A stretch of 64,000 bases of DNA from Halichoerus grypus (Eukaryota > Chordata > Mammalia > Carnivora > Phocidae): assembly GCF_964656455.1 (NCBI RefSeq), contig NC_135715.1, forward strand, positions 163,028,437-163,092,436. The letters are read 5' to 3'. The translations under genes and the position numbers were made by a program. The notes beneath the pieces were generated by a model, which saw only the letters and a list, made by a program, of their open reading frames with translations, ran no database searches and had not been told where the DNA came from. This document shows positions 22,384-33,816 of this stretch, piece after piece; position 1 is the stretch's first letter, and each line of letters opens with the position of its first letter.

Positions 22384-23688
22384 GCATATTTTAAATACAT
22401 AAACTTGCTCAACAGGTGCTGCGTTTGCTTTGCCCTAAAAGCAGGGTCCCACACGAGGACTTGGACGAAGGTAGTTAATTTAGGAGATAATGACAGAAGT
22501 AGAAGCAAAGGAACAGGGGGGAGTGAGACAGGCAGGGAAAAGCCAAGATGAAGGTGCATTGTCCATGTTGTCACTGAAGGCAACGTGGGTTCCAGCTGGC
22601 TATGAGTTCTGGGAAGTGTAAAGAATGCCTCCTCAAATTGTCGGTCAAGGGAGGGACAGGGCATTTCTCCTCAGGCTTCCAGCCCACCCTTGGTTAAGAG
22701 TAACCCCACGGGCATGAACTCCCCTGTACTTCCAGACCTCAGCCTGAGTGCCACCCACAGACGTTCCACGTGATGGTAATAGAGGAGCCGTGAACAAGGG
22801 GCTCTGATTTGTAATTGTACCCAGCCACCAGGAAGGAAACTTCCAGGGCAGCACATTTCATACAATAATCAGGAATTCAGAATAGGAGACGCAGACACCA
22901 GATGAAGACACTCTTTGTCTGTGATGATGATCATGGCTTTGCTCAAATTGACAATTTAAGTTGGCAATGTGGATGACTGCAGAGCTGGCTGCCCAGAGTT
23001 TCTTACTGAGATGCACTGATTGTGGTTCTCCCATGAGCCTCTTGACTTCTTTTTCCTTCTTTATCAGGGGGAACGACCATGCATAAGCACCCCAGTGAAT
23101 AAGGTCAAGGGGAATGAAGAGAGGCTATTTCTTGTAATGTGGTTAAACGTCCTGCGGCTCCCACCTGTGGCTCTGTTCCTCCTGCCTCCCTTACCTTCCC
23201 CACACACCACGGGCCCCTTTGCAGCCTGATTGCAAAAGCAGCAGAACAATCAAACAGACGGAAAGGACTCCTGATGCCACCCTGGGTCCTTCCTTTACCA
23301 CTCCGTGGCTGGGCTGGCCACCACTGGCTGGTGCGGTCACCACCCCCACCCCCATCTCCCACCCCGCTTCCCCAGAGCCCACTTTAGCCCCCAGGGGACC
23401 ATGAGTCCTCCAGAAAACCAGGCCATAACCTCTTTGTGTTTGCCAACACTTCCAGAGATCTCTTAGTCTCTTGTCCTACTCATTGCACAAGTATTAAAAA
23501 TCACAAACCCATCCCTTCCCCTCAGGTGATTAATGGACTTCGGTCTTTCTGCAAGCACAAAGTGCTCTTCCTTCAGGCACAACATTTGATAAAGAAATGA
23601 ATCCTTGACATTATTAATTCCCTGGGTTGAGATTTTGTTTAATAACTGTTCTGTCAGTGACAGATCTGAAGAGGTACTGTGTGCATGC
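22384..23688. other. Unique non-coding stretch, no gene seen
   Basis: It holds several overlapping 60-85-codon frames on both strands in the GC-richer part at 23060-23400, with no domain and no consistent frame. A C-rich strand tract (cacccccacccccatctccc) lies at 23340-23360. I see no repeat. Confidence 0.5.

Positions 23689-23740
<52 letters not shown>
23689..23740. repeat. Compound (GT)n(GA)n microsatellite
   Basis: GT units at 23689-23712 pass directly into GA units at 23713-23740. The purine GA tract could form triplex DNA, and the GT tract is a Z-DNA candidate. Confidence 0.97.
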
Positions 23741-23745
<5 letters not shown>

Positions 23746-24324
23746 GGAGGAGAGTGGGGGAGAAAGGGGAGGATAATTTGTGGCCTAGAGATTAGGCAGG
23801 CTGGCATTACAAAGCACCTCTTTATCCAGAACCAGAGCACCCGTGTGACAAATCACTGCTTTCTCCCTCTCCCCTCTTCTCTGTCTGATTAGGCCCAAGC
23901 CAGCCAATCACAGTGCATAATTTGGGAAATATTTCCTCCTTGACATTCTGGAGAACAAGCCCTTGCTGAGGAAAAAAATACATTATAAAATAAATAGAAA
24001 AGCATCAATCAGCTAGGAAAATGTATTCTACTGGTTGGAGGCAAGTGATGTTTTTATTTAAATGGGACTGAAGGCAGAGAGGTTTGATTTTTTACTAAGA
24101 TACCCAAGCAGAGCAGAGAAGTATTTGCATATCCACTGTTACCTTCCCCCCCACCCCGAGATGGCAGTTTCATACAGCAAGATGGACCAGTAGACAGTTA
24201 TCAGTGAGGCATGCTTCACATGGTGGCCAGTAAGTTACTTGTCCGATTTGGTGGGATTTAGATAAAAGTACAGAAGCAATTTCATTGCCAACAGAGTCAT
24301 TTTTTCTTCCTCTCTCTGTCTCTG

Positions 24325-24325
<1 letters not shown>
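23741..24325. other. Unique non-coding stretch, no gene seen
   Basis: There is no repeat or exon. Frames across this block include microsatellite translation and are not credible. Confidence 0.5.

Positions 24326-24367
<42 letters not shown>
24326..24367. repeat. (CA)n microsatellite
   Basis: An uninterrupted CA run of about 21 units follows a CT-rich leader (cctctctctgtctctgt). Confidence 0.98.
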
Positions 24368-24369
<2 letters not shown>

Positions 24370-25192
24370 CCTTCCTCAGATGAAAGAATGGTCAAATTGC
24401 AGAAGAGGAAACCTTTTCCCTTTTGGAATGCACCTCAGGCCGGGTTTTAGCTATGGGCTGGCAAGCTTTCATAGGGGAGAGGAAGCAGGCCTGGCCGCTA
24501 AACCTTCCAAGACGGGATGGGGCCTGCCTCAGCCAGACCTGCTCGGTGAGGCCCCGAAGCATTTATCAGCCTGTCCCTCCCCTGCCCCTCCCTCGCTCCT
24601 CATGGCATCACCTTCTACCCTCCTCCTGTCCCCAAAGATAAAGAAATGGACGTGTTTGTATGACTCAGAGGTCAGTGAACTCAACCCGGAGGGTAGATAA
24701 CTCACTGAATGAATGAGATATGTCATTTCCAGGCTATAAAAATAATTCACTGCCTCACCTTTTCCTAATGGGGCCTCATGGCCTGGTGCTTTCGTGTCTG
24801 GCTGCCCCCGCTAAGCCTTCCCGCTCCATGTGTGCCCATAGGCTGAAGAGGACGGGCTTGAACCACTCCCAAGGACATCTGCCTCCTCCTGGATTTTGGA
24901 AAAATATATATTTATATTTCTTCCCATTTGTGATACACCAAGATACCTACATAGACTTTTTTTTTTCATGAATTAATAACAAAATACAAAGATGCTACAG
25001 TTTTTCTTTTCCTTTCTTGGTTAAAGGACAGAAACTTCCACAACAGAATTATGGGTATGAAGTTTAAACTGAACTGGTTCTGGGTGAAATAGATGAAAGC
25101 TAAACTGAGTATCAGTGACTTTTCCCTGTCTTTCTCATCTTCCATTCTGTCACCTCCTTCCCCGCCAGCCCAGGCTCACCTCTGCACACGCA
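24368..25192. other. Unique non-coding stretch, no gene seen
   Basis: A 106-codon plus frame at 24380-24700 overlaps a 72-codon frame in another register and a minus-strand frame. None has a recognisable domain, so I do not call a gene. Confidence 0.45.

Positions 25193-25235
<43 letters not shown>
25193..25235. repeat. (CA)n microsatellite
   Basis: A CA run of about 21 units, preceded by gcacacgca. Confidence 0.98.
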
Positions 25236-25237
<2 letters not shown>

Positions 25238-25534
25238 GCAAACACCGGTTGACCCTCAGTCTAAATCACCCATTATGGCTCTCATAAAACAGTCCCTTTT
25301 GTTACCTCACTGAGGTCTGCCACCTCCTAAGACAATGCAGAGAGCGAGACCTTACAGATGCCTTTCACCTGGCAAAAGTCAACTCAGTCATCTCTTCGGT
25401 TACATCTGCTTTCCAACCCCTAGACCGGCAAAGGTTCTGTCTCCAACTACCTGAAATCCATCCAGACTCTACTTCCAAAGTTCCGAGTTTCCCCTCAGCA
25501 CCGACCCTCAGTGTATCTCAATATCTCCTCAATG

Positions 25535-25635
25535 TTTTAGACAAAAAATGTGTTGTTATTTTTTATCTACTTATTTTTCCCAGCCAGGCTCTGAGTTCCA
25601 CTAAAGGCAAGACCTGTGTCTGCAATTACACTGAA
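25535..25635 (+). repeat. Possible L2 LINE tail fragment
   Basis: The text ggctctgagttccactaaag followed by gcaagacctgtgtctgcaat resembles the clustered-purine tail region of L2 (gagctccatgagggcaggga-like). It is short and diverged. An imperfect CA repeat follows at 25636-25671. Confidence 0.4.
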
Positions 25636-25779
25636 TACACACACAAACACACACACACAGACACACACACTCCATCCAAAAATGTTTCATGGCATAGAGC
25701 CAGTATTTTGTAAATTTTTTGCTATGAAATCTTAGCAATTGCAAGTCCTATGAGAGCCCCAGGAAGAAGATATTTGGAG

Positions 25780-26003
25780 GCAGACAAGAGTTTGAAATCA
25801 AACCAAAAAAAAAAAAAAAAAAAAGAGGGCATTACCATTTGGCAAGTTCCATAACCATTCTGATGCTTGGTATTCTCGCATGTTAAATGGTGATAATAAG
25901 GCCTTGCGCTGGGTGAGTGTGGGCATTAATAGGATGGGGTGTGTAGGGAGCGAGCAGAGTGGCTGGCACATGCTCTGCTCTCAATAAAATATGGTTAGTA
26001 GAA
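25780..26003 (+). repeat. MIR SINE with internal A-run
   Basis: MIR-like order: gaggcagacaagagtttgaa, an A homopolymer (25805-25824), gcaagttccataaccattct, a tgttaaatggtgataataag block, and tggctggcacatgctctgct followed by ctcaataaaatatggttag. The A-run replaces part of the expected middle. Confidence 0.6.
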
Positions 26004-27480
26004 GTCACATCATGTTGGCTTCTTTGTCCTCAGGGGCTGGCCTTGCTAGCGTGTGTCTCCGGGCTCACGTCAGTGTCCTCGCCTCCCCCCACCCCCCACC
26101 ACATCCCATTTTCGGCATGGCTCTCTGGTCCTGTTTTCCCATCCCCTCCCTCTTCCTTTCTTCCTCTCCCAATTTTGCCTTTGAAAAGCAGTCCCTCTAG
26201 CACAGTCCCTTCTTTCTAAGACACACAAGAGAAGTTAAATATTTGGGAACCTTTCACTCATGACATCAGTCCGGGGTATCAGGTAGGCTTTCGGGAGCCT
26301 GGAGGGGGGCCGCCCAAGAACACCTGTCCCTGGTAACCATCTCCCTGGTAACAGAGTCCCGATGGCCAACGGACGGTCCTTTTGAAGCTCTCACAGAGTT
26401 TTTGTTTCCAAAGCCTCGCTGCTTCTCCTAATTTGACTAATCAACATCACATCTTCCAGTGATACATTACTGCTCAGTCACAGTTGAATGACAGAGGGGT
26501 CGGATGACTCTTGAGAAGAAAAGGCAAATGACAAAATCTACAAGGGATTTTGTTGAAAAGAAAAAAGCTTATATAAACCTCTCTTTCTCTCTCTGGCCTG
26601 AATTCTTATAAACAATTATGTTTTGAAAAATGATCTTTTGAATCATGAACCATTCCCCCCTGCTCACGAAGACTTTGGGGTACGTCTCCCCTTTTTTCAG
26701 CTTTTCTTTTCTGCTTAGAATACTTGAAACCCTCCAAATACAGCCCCTGCTTGGCTCACAAAAGTAACACTTATCACAGTGCCCAATGTCATGTCCAAGT
26801 GATTCTTACAACGCTGTTTTTTGAGCTTCTGACAACTATTTTGGATTGTGCCTTTTGTTTTCTGGCAGGAAAGGTTAAAATGTGTTTTCAAAGATACACT
26901 TCTCAGGTAAAGGTTTTTTTTTTTTTTTTTTTTTTCCCTCTCTCCTTTGGAATCTTTTCCTCAGCCGTAGAAAGTTCTTAGAATTCTGTGACACCTGGAG
27001 TTTGTCTGTGTCTCCTCTTTATCCTTTCGTGTCAGGACCAGAATTCTTGCTAATATACCTAAGGTCCTCATCCACATTCGATTAAGATATTTAAAACAAA
27101 CAGAGATACTCCATTAAAATGTGTCACCCATTAGTTTCTGGCTTTCTTCTCTAAATCCTTAAATACTTTTGAAAAGGTAAAATAAGAAAGTGGAACCAGT
27201 TCTGTCTAGTATTAAGTTCTAAATATTTAAATGGTAATTCTTGACTTTTAAGTCAAAACAGTATTCATTGTCTGGCAAGGAAGAATACAAAAGAAGCCAC
27301 GTGCTTGATTTTATATGTTATTAACATGTGCTGAAAATACATTTGCTTTTGTCTTGCACAAACTCATTTGAAAGATGATTAACAGAATGGGTTGACACTG
27401 AATTTTTTTCTGGGTGTAAGGAAGAATACTAAATTGGGGGCAGCCGTATTAACAAGTAGGTCTTTCACGGCGTTCTAAAA
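26004..27480. other. Unique non-coding stretch, no gene seen
   Basis: It contains a 22-base T-run at 26914-26935 and otherwise unassigned sequence. The 85-86-codon frames at 25959-26219 and 26724-26981 cross a MIR tail and the T-run respectively, and are not credible genes. Confidence 0.5.
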
Positions 27481-27484
27481 GTCA

Positions 27485-27498
27485 CCACAAGGTGGCAC
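27485..27498 (+). promoter_or_regulatory. CTCF-like motif
   Basis: The 14 bases CCACAAGGTGGCAC fit the CTCF core pattern CCASYAGRKGGCRS at 13 of 14 positions (the fifth is A instead of C/T). The site is in unique DNA. Short motif matches occur by chance, so binding is only a possibility. Confidence 0.4.
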
Positions 27499-27499
27499 A

Positions 27500-29040
27500 C
27501 TAGCACAACATGAAGAAAGGACTTGCGTCCCAGGGGGCCAACTCGCAGTCTCCGTTAATGCCTTGATTTTCCACTTAGAAGCAAGAAAATGCCATGGAAA
27601 CTTTTGTTTTCCTCTTCGAGGGAAGGAGGAGGGAGAGGGGTGGGGGAGCAACCAAACCCCTTCCACTGTGTGTTGCGCGCTGCCCCGTAACCACATCTGG
27701 ACATTATAAATCATTGTGTTGTTGGAATCCAGCATTTTCTGATCTTAGCAACAGCCCCATTCTCAGCAAAAAAGAACCAGCATGTTTTGTTTAGCTTACA
27801 AACAACTAAAATGACAAGGGGAAGAAAGAAAATCATTTATAAAGGAGAAAACATCAGGGGAGTTTATTTGGGCTGCCACAGGGCAAGCAACTTCAGAACA
27901 TTCCATGTTCCTGGTTCCAGGGTCACTTGGTCCTTACCTGTTACTTACTCTGCTTCTCAAACAGAGACCAGAGACGTGAAACTAACTGCATCCGACTTTT
28001 ACCTTAACACCTCTGCTCTGCTCACAGCCTGCGCTGACACCCTGCCCCCCAAAGTCATTGCCTTTTAAGCTGGGCAATTGCTTGACATTCCACAGAACCT
28101 GCTTAGCGAAGGTGCCCTTATTGCTGCCTTCGTGAACAAAATCACTTCTGGGCACCGGAGCAGCTGTGTTCTAGCTCAGCTGAGTCTGATGCCTCAATCT
28201 GTCCGCCTCCCGCATTCCCGAGCTCCCGGATCTCCATACAAAGTACCTTTAGACCATGTGCACGAGGATCCGTCTAATCTCATTAGATTTCTCATTTTCA
28301 GCCTAATACTGTCATGGTCTTGTGCACCAGTGCCCCAGATTAGCTGCTTGTCAGAATGGTGCCCCACTAATGAGCTAATCCAAATAATGCTCAAATCCCA
28401 AATCAGATTTAAGACGATCCAGTCTGGGTAGAATTAGGGAGAGCGAGAAATGCTGGCTGAAAGAACAAGCTTTCGTTTTCTTTGTTTTGCCTTAAAATAA
28501 AATAGGAGGAGTGCTGTCAAGCTCCAGACTTTTTCCTTTGCACAACATTAACGTCCATCACCCAATTGGGAATAATAAACAGAAAAGAGTACATCTGTAT
28601 GGATCGGTATAAATTTACCTTAGAGGGTTAGAAAACACACAAACACACATATGCAAGCTTAATATATTCAGCAGATCCATGTCCTTCACAGCTTCCACTT
28701 TGCCTGACTTTCCTGTGAGCTTGGCCTTAAGACCTTACAGACGTTGACTCTGATGTTTTTCAATGGTGACTTTAGGATGTAGGGTTAGGTCAAAAAAAAA
28801 TTTTTTTTAAGCTCATTTGTTTCCTTATTTTCCCTCAGGGTAAAGCTGGGCTCCAGAAATCCCAAAATGTCTAATAGAAAAGTTAAGGTCAGGCCCTTCA
28901 CAAAGGAACTAGGAAAACAGAATGCAATCAGAATCATTGTGGTTTCAGGTGTTCTTGAAAATGAAGCCCTGCCTTAAAAATTGATGCTTAAAATGGTTAT
29001 TTCTGTACGTCTCTAGTCTTTGGGGGAATGAAAGAAATGA
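27500..29040. other. Unique stretch, candidate regulatory DNA
   Basis: There is no repeat and no exon that I can support. Frames at 27787-28068 and 28078-28431 are open but show no domain, and the second starts at TTG. The block contains the TAAT cluster described separately at 28273-28388. An A9T8 tract lies at 28792-28808. Confidence 0.45.
28273..28388 (+). promoter_or_regulatory. Cluster of homeodomain core sites including a P3-type pair
   Basis: The inverted repeat TCTAAT-CTC-ATTAGA at 28273-28287 contains TAATCTCATTA (28275-28285), which fits the P3 form TAATNNNATTA bound by paired-class homeodomain dimers. Further TAAT or ATTA cores follow, including TAAT at 28368, TAAT at 28376 and TAAT at 28385. 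The surrounding DNA is not especially AT-rich. Function is inferred from motif density only. Confidence 0.35.
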
Positions 29041-29340
29041 CTTCTGTTGGCAAAAAGACGGTTTCCCCGCCGGCCACCGAGTGGGCCAGGGCAGAGCCCC
29101 AGGAGGGTAAGCGGTCTTGGTCTTCCACTGTCCTCCATGGCTCAGCAACTTGCGCGCCATCACAGGGACGCCGTGCCTGCACCTGGCTGGGCATCTTGAA
29201 GCCGAAGGACCATAGTTTGAGTTTTTAAGAGTCAAGTTCTGCATGGCAGGGTAGTTGGCCTTCGTGTTCTGACGCCACACTCAGCCCACGCGACAGGGGA
29301 ACGGTGGCCTCGGAATACACAGACGGACCCGTCTGTACTC
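29041..29340. other. Small CpG-enriched patch
   Basis: My hand count gives 18 CpG in these 300 bases, far above the CpG-poor surroundings. There is no TATA box, and no first exon is recognisable. It may be a CpG-island-like enhancer or a young CpG-rich segment. Frames of 65-111 codons on both strands overlap here, which is typical of GC-rich chance frames. Confidence 0.5.
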
Positions 29341-29894
29341 AGACTTTTATCGGTGCTTTCTGTTCAGGTCCCAGTAATCCATTCCCTGGGGTCTTCAGAA
29401 ATGTGTCCAAATGATGCACTCGGAAAGTACCTCAGATTTCGTTTCTCCTCATTTGTTGCACTTCTGTTTGATATGGTGTTGTTTTATAATTGCTAGCCTG
29501 CTTAGGGGACAAGCTAACAAAGGAAAGTTTGGTGTTCGAGTTTTGTGCCAAATGGAGTTCTATCGTCTTGCAACTTAGAGGAGCTTTCTGTCACTGATTT
29601 CAGAGTTAACCATGTGGCACTCAGTCACAAACACCGAGGGACCGCCCGGAACTCAGGGTCCTCGCCCCATGCCTACGTGAGAGATGGTACCTGTTGCTCT
29701 CCTTCGTTCTCTGCTCTTTCCTTTCTCGTCACACTCTGAAACATATAGACGTATCCTTCTTCCTGCGCCTTAGCTAGGCCAATAGCCACTCCCCCCCCAT
29801 CTGCTGGATGGTCAGTCAAGGAGATCGACTGCTTGATTTCCCCATTTGATAACAGAGGCAAAGATCGCCAACAGAAATGAAAATATGTCTCCAC

Positions 29895-30345
29895 AGAGAC
29901 TGGTACCTGAATTTTCATTGCAGTTTCATTCATAATAACCCCAAACTGGAAGTGGCCCCAATGTCCATCAACTGGTGAGTGGGGAAACAGATTGTGGTAT
30001 ATTCACGCAATGGAACACTACCCAGCAGTCAAAAGGAGCGGGTCCCTGAGGAACACAACCACCTCGGAAAGAGGCCAGATTCAAAGGACATGATTCCATG
30101 CATAGAAAATTCTCAAAAAGGCAAAAATCATAATAACTGAAATCAGATCAGCAGTAGTCTGGGGCTGCGGGGCGGAGGGGTGAAGAGGATGGACCGCGAA
30201 GGGGCAAGAGGGAACTTTTTTGCGTAGATGGCAATGTTCTGAGCATTTTTGTAGTGACAATTACACAAAATGGTCAAAACTCGTGAAATTGTACACTTAG
30301 AATAGATGCGCTTTCTTACACATAGATTACACTTCAAACAAATTT
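29895..30345 (+). repeat. Old L1 LINE 3' end (L1M-like)
   Basis: The text cattcataataaccccaaac, tggaagtggccccaatgtcc, atcaactggtgagtggggaa and aatggaacactacccagcag is the end of L1 ORF2 with many changes. It is followed by 3'UTR text such as tgaaattgtacacttagaat and agattacacttcaaacaa. It is much more diverged than the L1 at 33817 and has no coding capacity. Confidence 0.8.
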
Positions 30346-33300
30346 TAAATCCTTTTTGGATGGATATGTTTTCATATTTTATAAAACTGCCATAAAAGAC
30401 AAACACAACAGCTAGAATGAGCCATTTTGCATGTTTTGTGTTTATCACATTAACTTTTTTTGCTGTAGCTGAATTTGAAGATCAGAACGATGTCCTGTAA
30501 AGACAAAGCAAGTTCGTATAGGTAATAAGACCACCATATTTAGTCATGCACCCACAGGCCTCCCTAGTTTCTTTACCCAGTGTGTAAACAATGTGAGCTT
30601 GTTCATATTAACTTATTACAAGTCGTATCTGGTTTGTTTGTTTGTTTGTTTGTTTGGTTAACCGCCCCCAAGGTAACCACCTCACGCCATCTCCTCTCCC
30701 TGCCCTGCCTGGACGCTAAGAACACTTGTAACCACAGTCCGCATCCTCGGCTTTCCTCAGGAACAGGGAGCAAATGGATGATATTTTTCTTTGTGAATTA
30801 TGACACAGGCACATTGTCTCACCCCTGGAAGACAGCAGCCCCTGCCAATCCTCCAGAACAGCCAGGAGAGAAAGGAGAGGCCTGCTAGGGCCTATCGGCT
30901 TCCCTGCTGACTCTAATTACCCAGTCGGGAATTTTACAATCCCTCCTTCCCTCCCGCCCCCAAGTTGTGATGGTCGACTCTGCGCTCTGCAGACTTTGGC
31001 TGGTTCTTTCTTTTGTGTGCCCACTGCTGCCAAGTGCATTGGGCTCCTAATGAGGTTTGACACTAATGGAGCTGGGAGAGAGTGTGATTATGGGTCCTCC
31101 CCCCATGCAGCACAGACCTGGCAGGAAATGACCCCAGACTCTGCACCCTTCCACCACCCCCCCGCCCCCGCCCATTCTGTTGAAACCATCTTCAGCAGCC
31201 AGCTGGAGCCCACTCCCCCTCCCCTTCTCACTGCAGTTCCCTCTTCCCTCCATCATCCTGCAGGTGGCTGAAAATAAGATTTTATGGCCTGATGCATGGT
31301 GGGTTGGTTGACAGCGCTGGAGACCTTCTTTAATTCAGGGGGGCTGTGGAGCATGGAGGTGAGATTGGAAATGGGAACAGGGACCCATAAAAACAAGGAC
31401 TTTCCCAACTTGCTTTTAAAAAGCGTTCCAAGGAGGAAGGGATCTAGGGAAGTCATGGTTGTTTTCTATTAGATGCTTAACAACGTGTGTAAGTAGAGGT
31501 GATTTAAGAAAAAACAACATGTGCTTCTGTAATTTCCATGTTGTGTGTGGTACAGGTGTAGGGACTGGAGCTGACTGTTGAACTGTGAGCTAATTATAGT
31601 CAGAAACAGCTGTTGTCCTCTAATGAGGAGACAGAGACACAAGACACCTCTCCGCTAGGAAGCTGGAGGAAGCCTGTTGCAGGCTGCTTGTGGACTGCTT
31701 ATTCGTTACAAAATATTCTCTGCCACACACTTGGTCACTGGCCCGTTCTCACATCCACTCCAGCAGGTGATAAGTAATTTTCACCTCACTGTGTCTGGAG
31801 AGAGGAATATGTCCCCATTTTATTAACCTCTATGCTCCTTTTATTTTTAGCCCCCAGAAGTGTGTCATTCCTGACCCCCAGCCGTATATTACCAGGAGGG
31901 GTGCCCCTTCTCCATCCCCCCTTGATTTCCTTCAGCCCATTCCCATTTTTCTGTGTTTCCAAGGCAATCAGATATTCCCAGAGCCGTCAACTGTTTATCA
32001 TGTGATGTAAGTGCTTACCTAGACCACATTTTCTGTTTCTTGGTGCTATAGTTTTCTCCCCACAGTCCCTTAAACGTGACCAAACGTCTTTTTAATGTTG
32101 CGGGATGTAGAGCCCAGACGGTCTGTTGGTGTCCAGAAATGCAACTTCCCATTTAGATCTCATTCCCAAACAAATAGGGGAAGTGTTAGTTGGAAATGTG
32201 GTTTTTGTTAAATGTTAATAAAATCTGATGTTCGTGTGGACCTGAGTATTTAGAACACGTTAAACCTCAATACCTTGCGAGGAGGGAAAGAGTCAAAATC
32301 CAAAGAAGCTGAAGAAGCAGGTGCTCTGCGCCCTGACTCAAAGACTAAAAATGCTCCTTTCTAACCAATGAAGAGTAGGCGATTTAAAGTGACCATTTCC
32401 CACCCCCCCAACCGTGTATAAAGTATTATTTACTGCGCCATTGAATTAAAAACAAGCTCTCGCTATAGCAACCATCCTAACAAGAGGCACTATTCACAGG
32501 CTGCCTTGGGAGCCCAGGGTCCAAGGGCCCATGAAGCACCTTTCTGAAAGCACTTGTGGCCAAACGGGTGGCATATGCGTCTTTTATAGCATGTACAAGG
32601 CAGGGCTTGTACCATAAAAGGTTTCTCTGCAGACTGTATTGCTTTTGGAAGGGAAAGGGGAGTTCCAGCAGCTCTGTTTTTCTGTAGTTTAGGATTAGTG
32701 GAAATTTAATTGAAAATAAAACACAGAGCAACTGTAGAGGCTACTGAAAGAAAGAACAAAGAGTTCTTCATTGAGCCAGCCCACCACATGGCGGCTGAGG
32801 GAGGCTGCTTGGGCCTCATCTGCCTGCTTTGGTGCGGCATCCGGGGCTTGGGAACAAGCCACTTCATGATCACCCACTCTGTGGCACCATTTGTGACCCA
32901 AGCCTTCCTGAAAGGACCCGAGGGCCTTCTGCAACACAGAAAAGAGTGTGTTTAATGTATGCATAGGTGTGTGTGTCCACTTGAGGAGAATGTCTCATTT
33001 CGTCCTACCCCAGTACCCTTTTCTTGTATCTTCCCCCATACTTTCTAGTGCCTTCTTTGTCTCACATCATATCTCTAAAATCTTTATTTCACTGCCTTTT
33101 TATTATAACCTTAGGGAAAGCAATCTTTCCTTCTCTCTCTTTTTTTCTCATCCTTTCTCTGTCCTTCTACTCTCCTTCTCTCTCAGTGAATTTTTCGGAA
33201 GACATAGCTACCAATTGCACCACATCATAGGTAAAGATTAGGTAATAATGAAGGGCTGAGAACATTTTACCCCCTGCCCCCCACCCCAGAATACAGTGAC

Positions 33301-33689
33301 CTGAAGTATCTGGTTAATCTGAGTGGCCCTCTTAAAGTTTCCTAGGTGTTAGGGATGAGCATTTTTTTTTCTGCTGCTTTTGTTACCCCTTTCTATCCCC
33401 CAATAACAGCTTCTGGTGTGTTCTGGCATGAACTCCTCCAGTGCTGAGTCTCCATGTGAAGGTGACATCTGTCTAAGTGTCTCTTGCACTCCTGTTTTCT
33501 TCTTTAGATGCCAAAGGTCACCTCTCAGTAATATCACTGCCTCCTGATCGTAGCTAGAAGTAAAAGTATCCTCCAGCTTGTGATGTCTGGGGAACTCAAG
33601 AGGCCAGGTCCCTAGTTCCTGGGTCAATTATGTTAGCTGCCTTGATTCAAAGTGGCTCTCTCCTAAGCATAGTGTTTTCATGAATATGG
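30346..33689. other. Long unique stretch, no gene seen
   Basis: Apart from a (TTTG)n run at 30632-30657 I recognise no repeat. Several subregions (for example 31560-31640, with gagctaattatagtcagaaa, acagctgttg and ctctaatgagg) look like possible conserved non-coding DNA. The 97-codon frame at 32948-33241 is pyrimidine-rich low-complexity sequence. No exon is supported. Confidence 0.45.
30632..30657. repeat. (TTTG)n microsatellite
   Basis: About six tandem gttt units. Confidence 0.95.
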
Positions 33690-33816
33690 TGCTCAATGCT
33701 TTAAATCCATGCATTCAGGTATTCTTACCCGATACAGCTTCACACCATTCAGAGACTATGTCAGAGCCCAGCACGGTGTTTTGTACATACCAATGTTAAA
33801 TAAATGTTTTGCTATG
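33690..33816 (+). repeat. L2 LINE tail, continued after the L1 insertion
   Basis: The text cagagcccagcacggtgttt, tgtacataccaatgttaaat and aaatgttttgctatg is an L2 tail. After the L1 insertion the gatggatggataaatgaat tail continues at 36381-36425. The L1 therefore landed at the 3' end of an older L2. Confidence 0.6.

Noticed and set aside
22206..22664. 152-codon minus-strand frame
   Set aside because: Its C-terminal third is Can-SINE sequence and its N-terminal part has no domain.
24326..25235. Two long CA repeats within 0.9 kb
   Set aside because: Common in mammalian DNA. Listed as microsatellites but not evidence of anything further.
27787..28431. Two adjacent plus-strand frames (93 and 117 codons) that could be exons
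   Set aside because: No recognised domain, the second frame starts at TTG, and I see no convincing splice or promoter context. Kept only as unique DNA.
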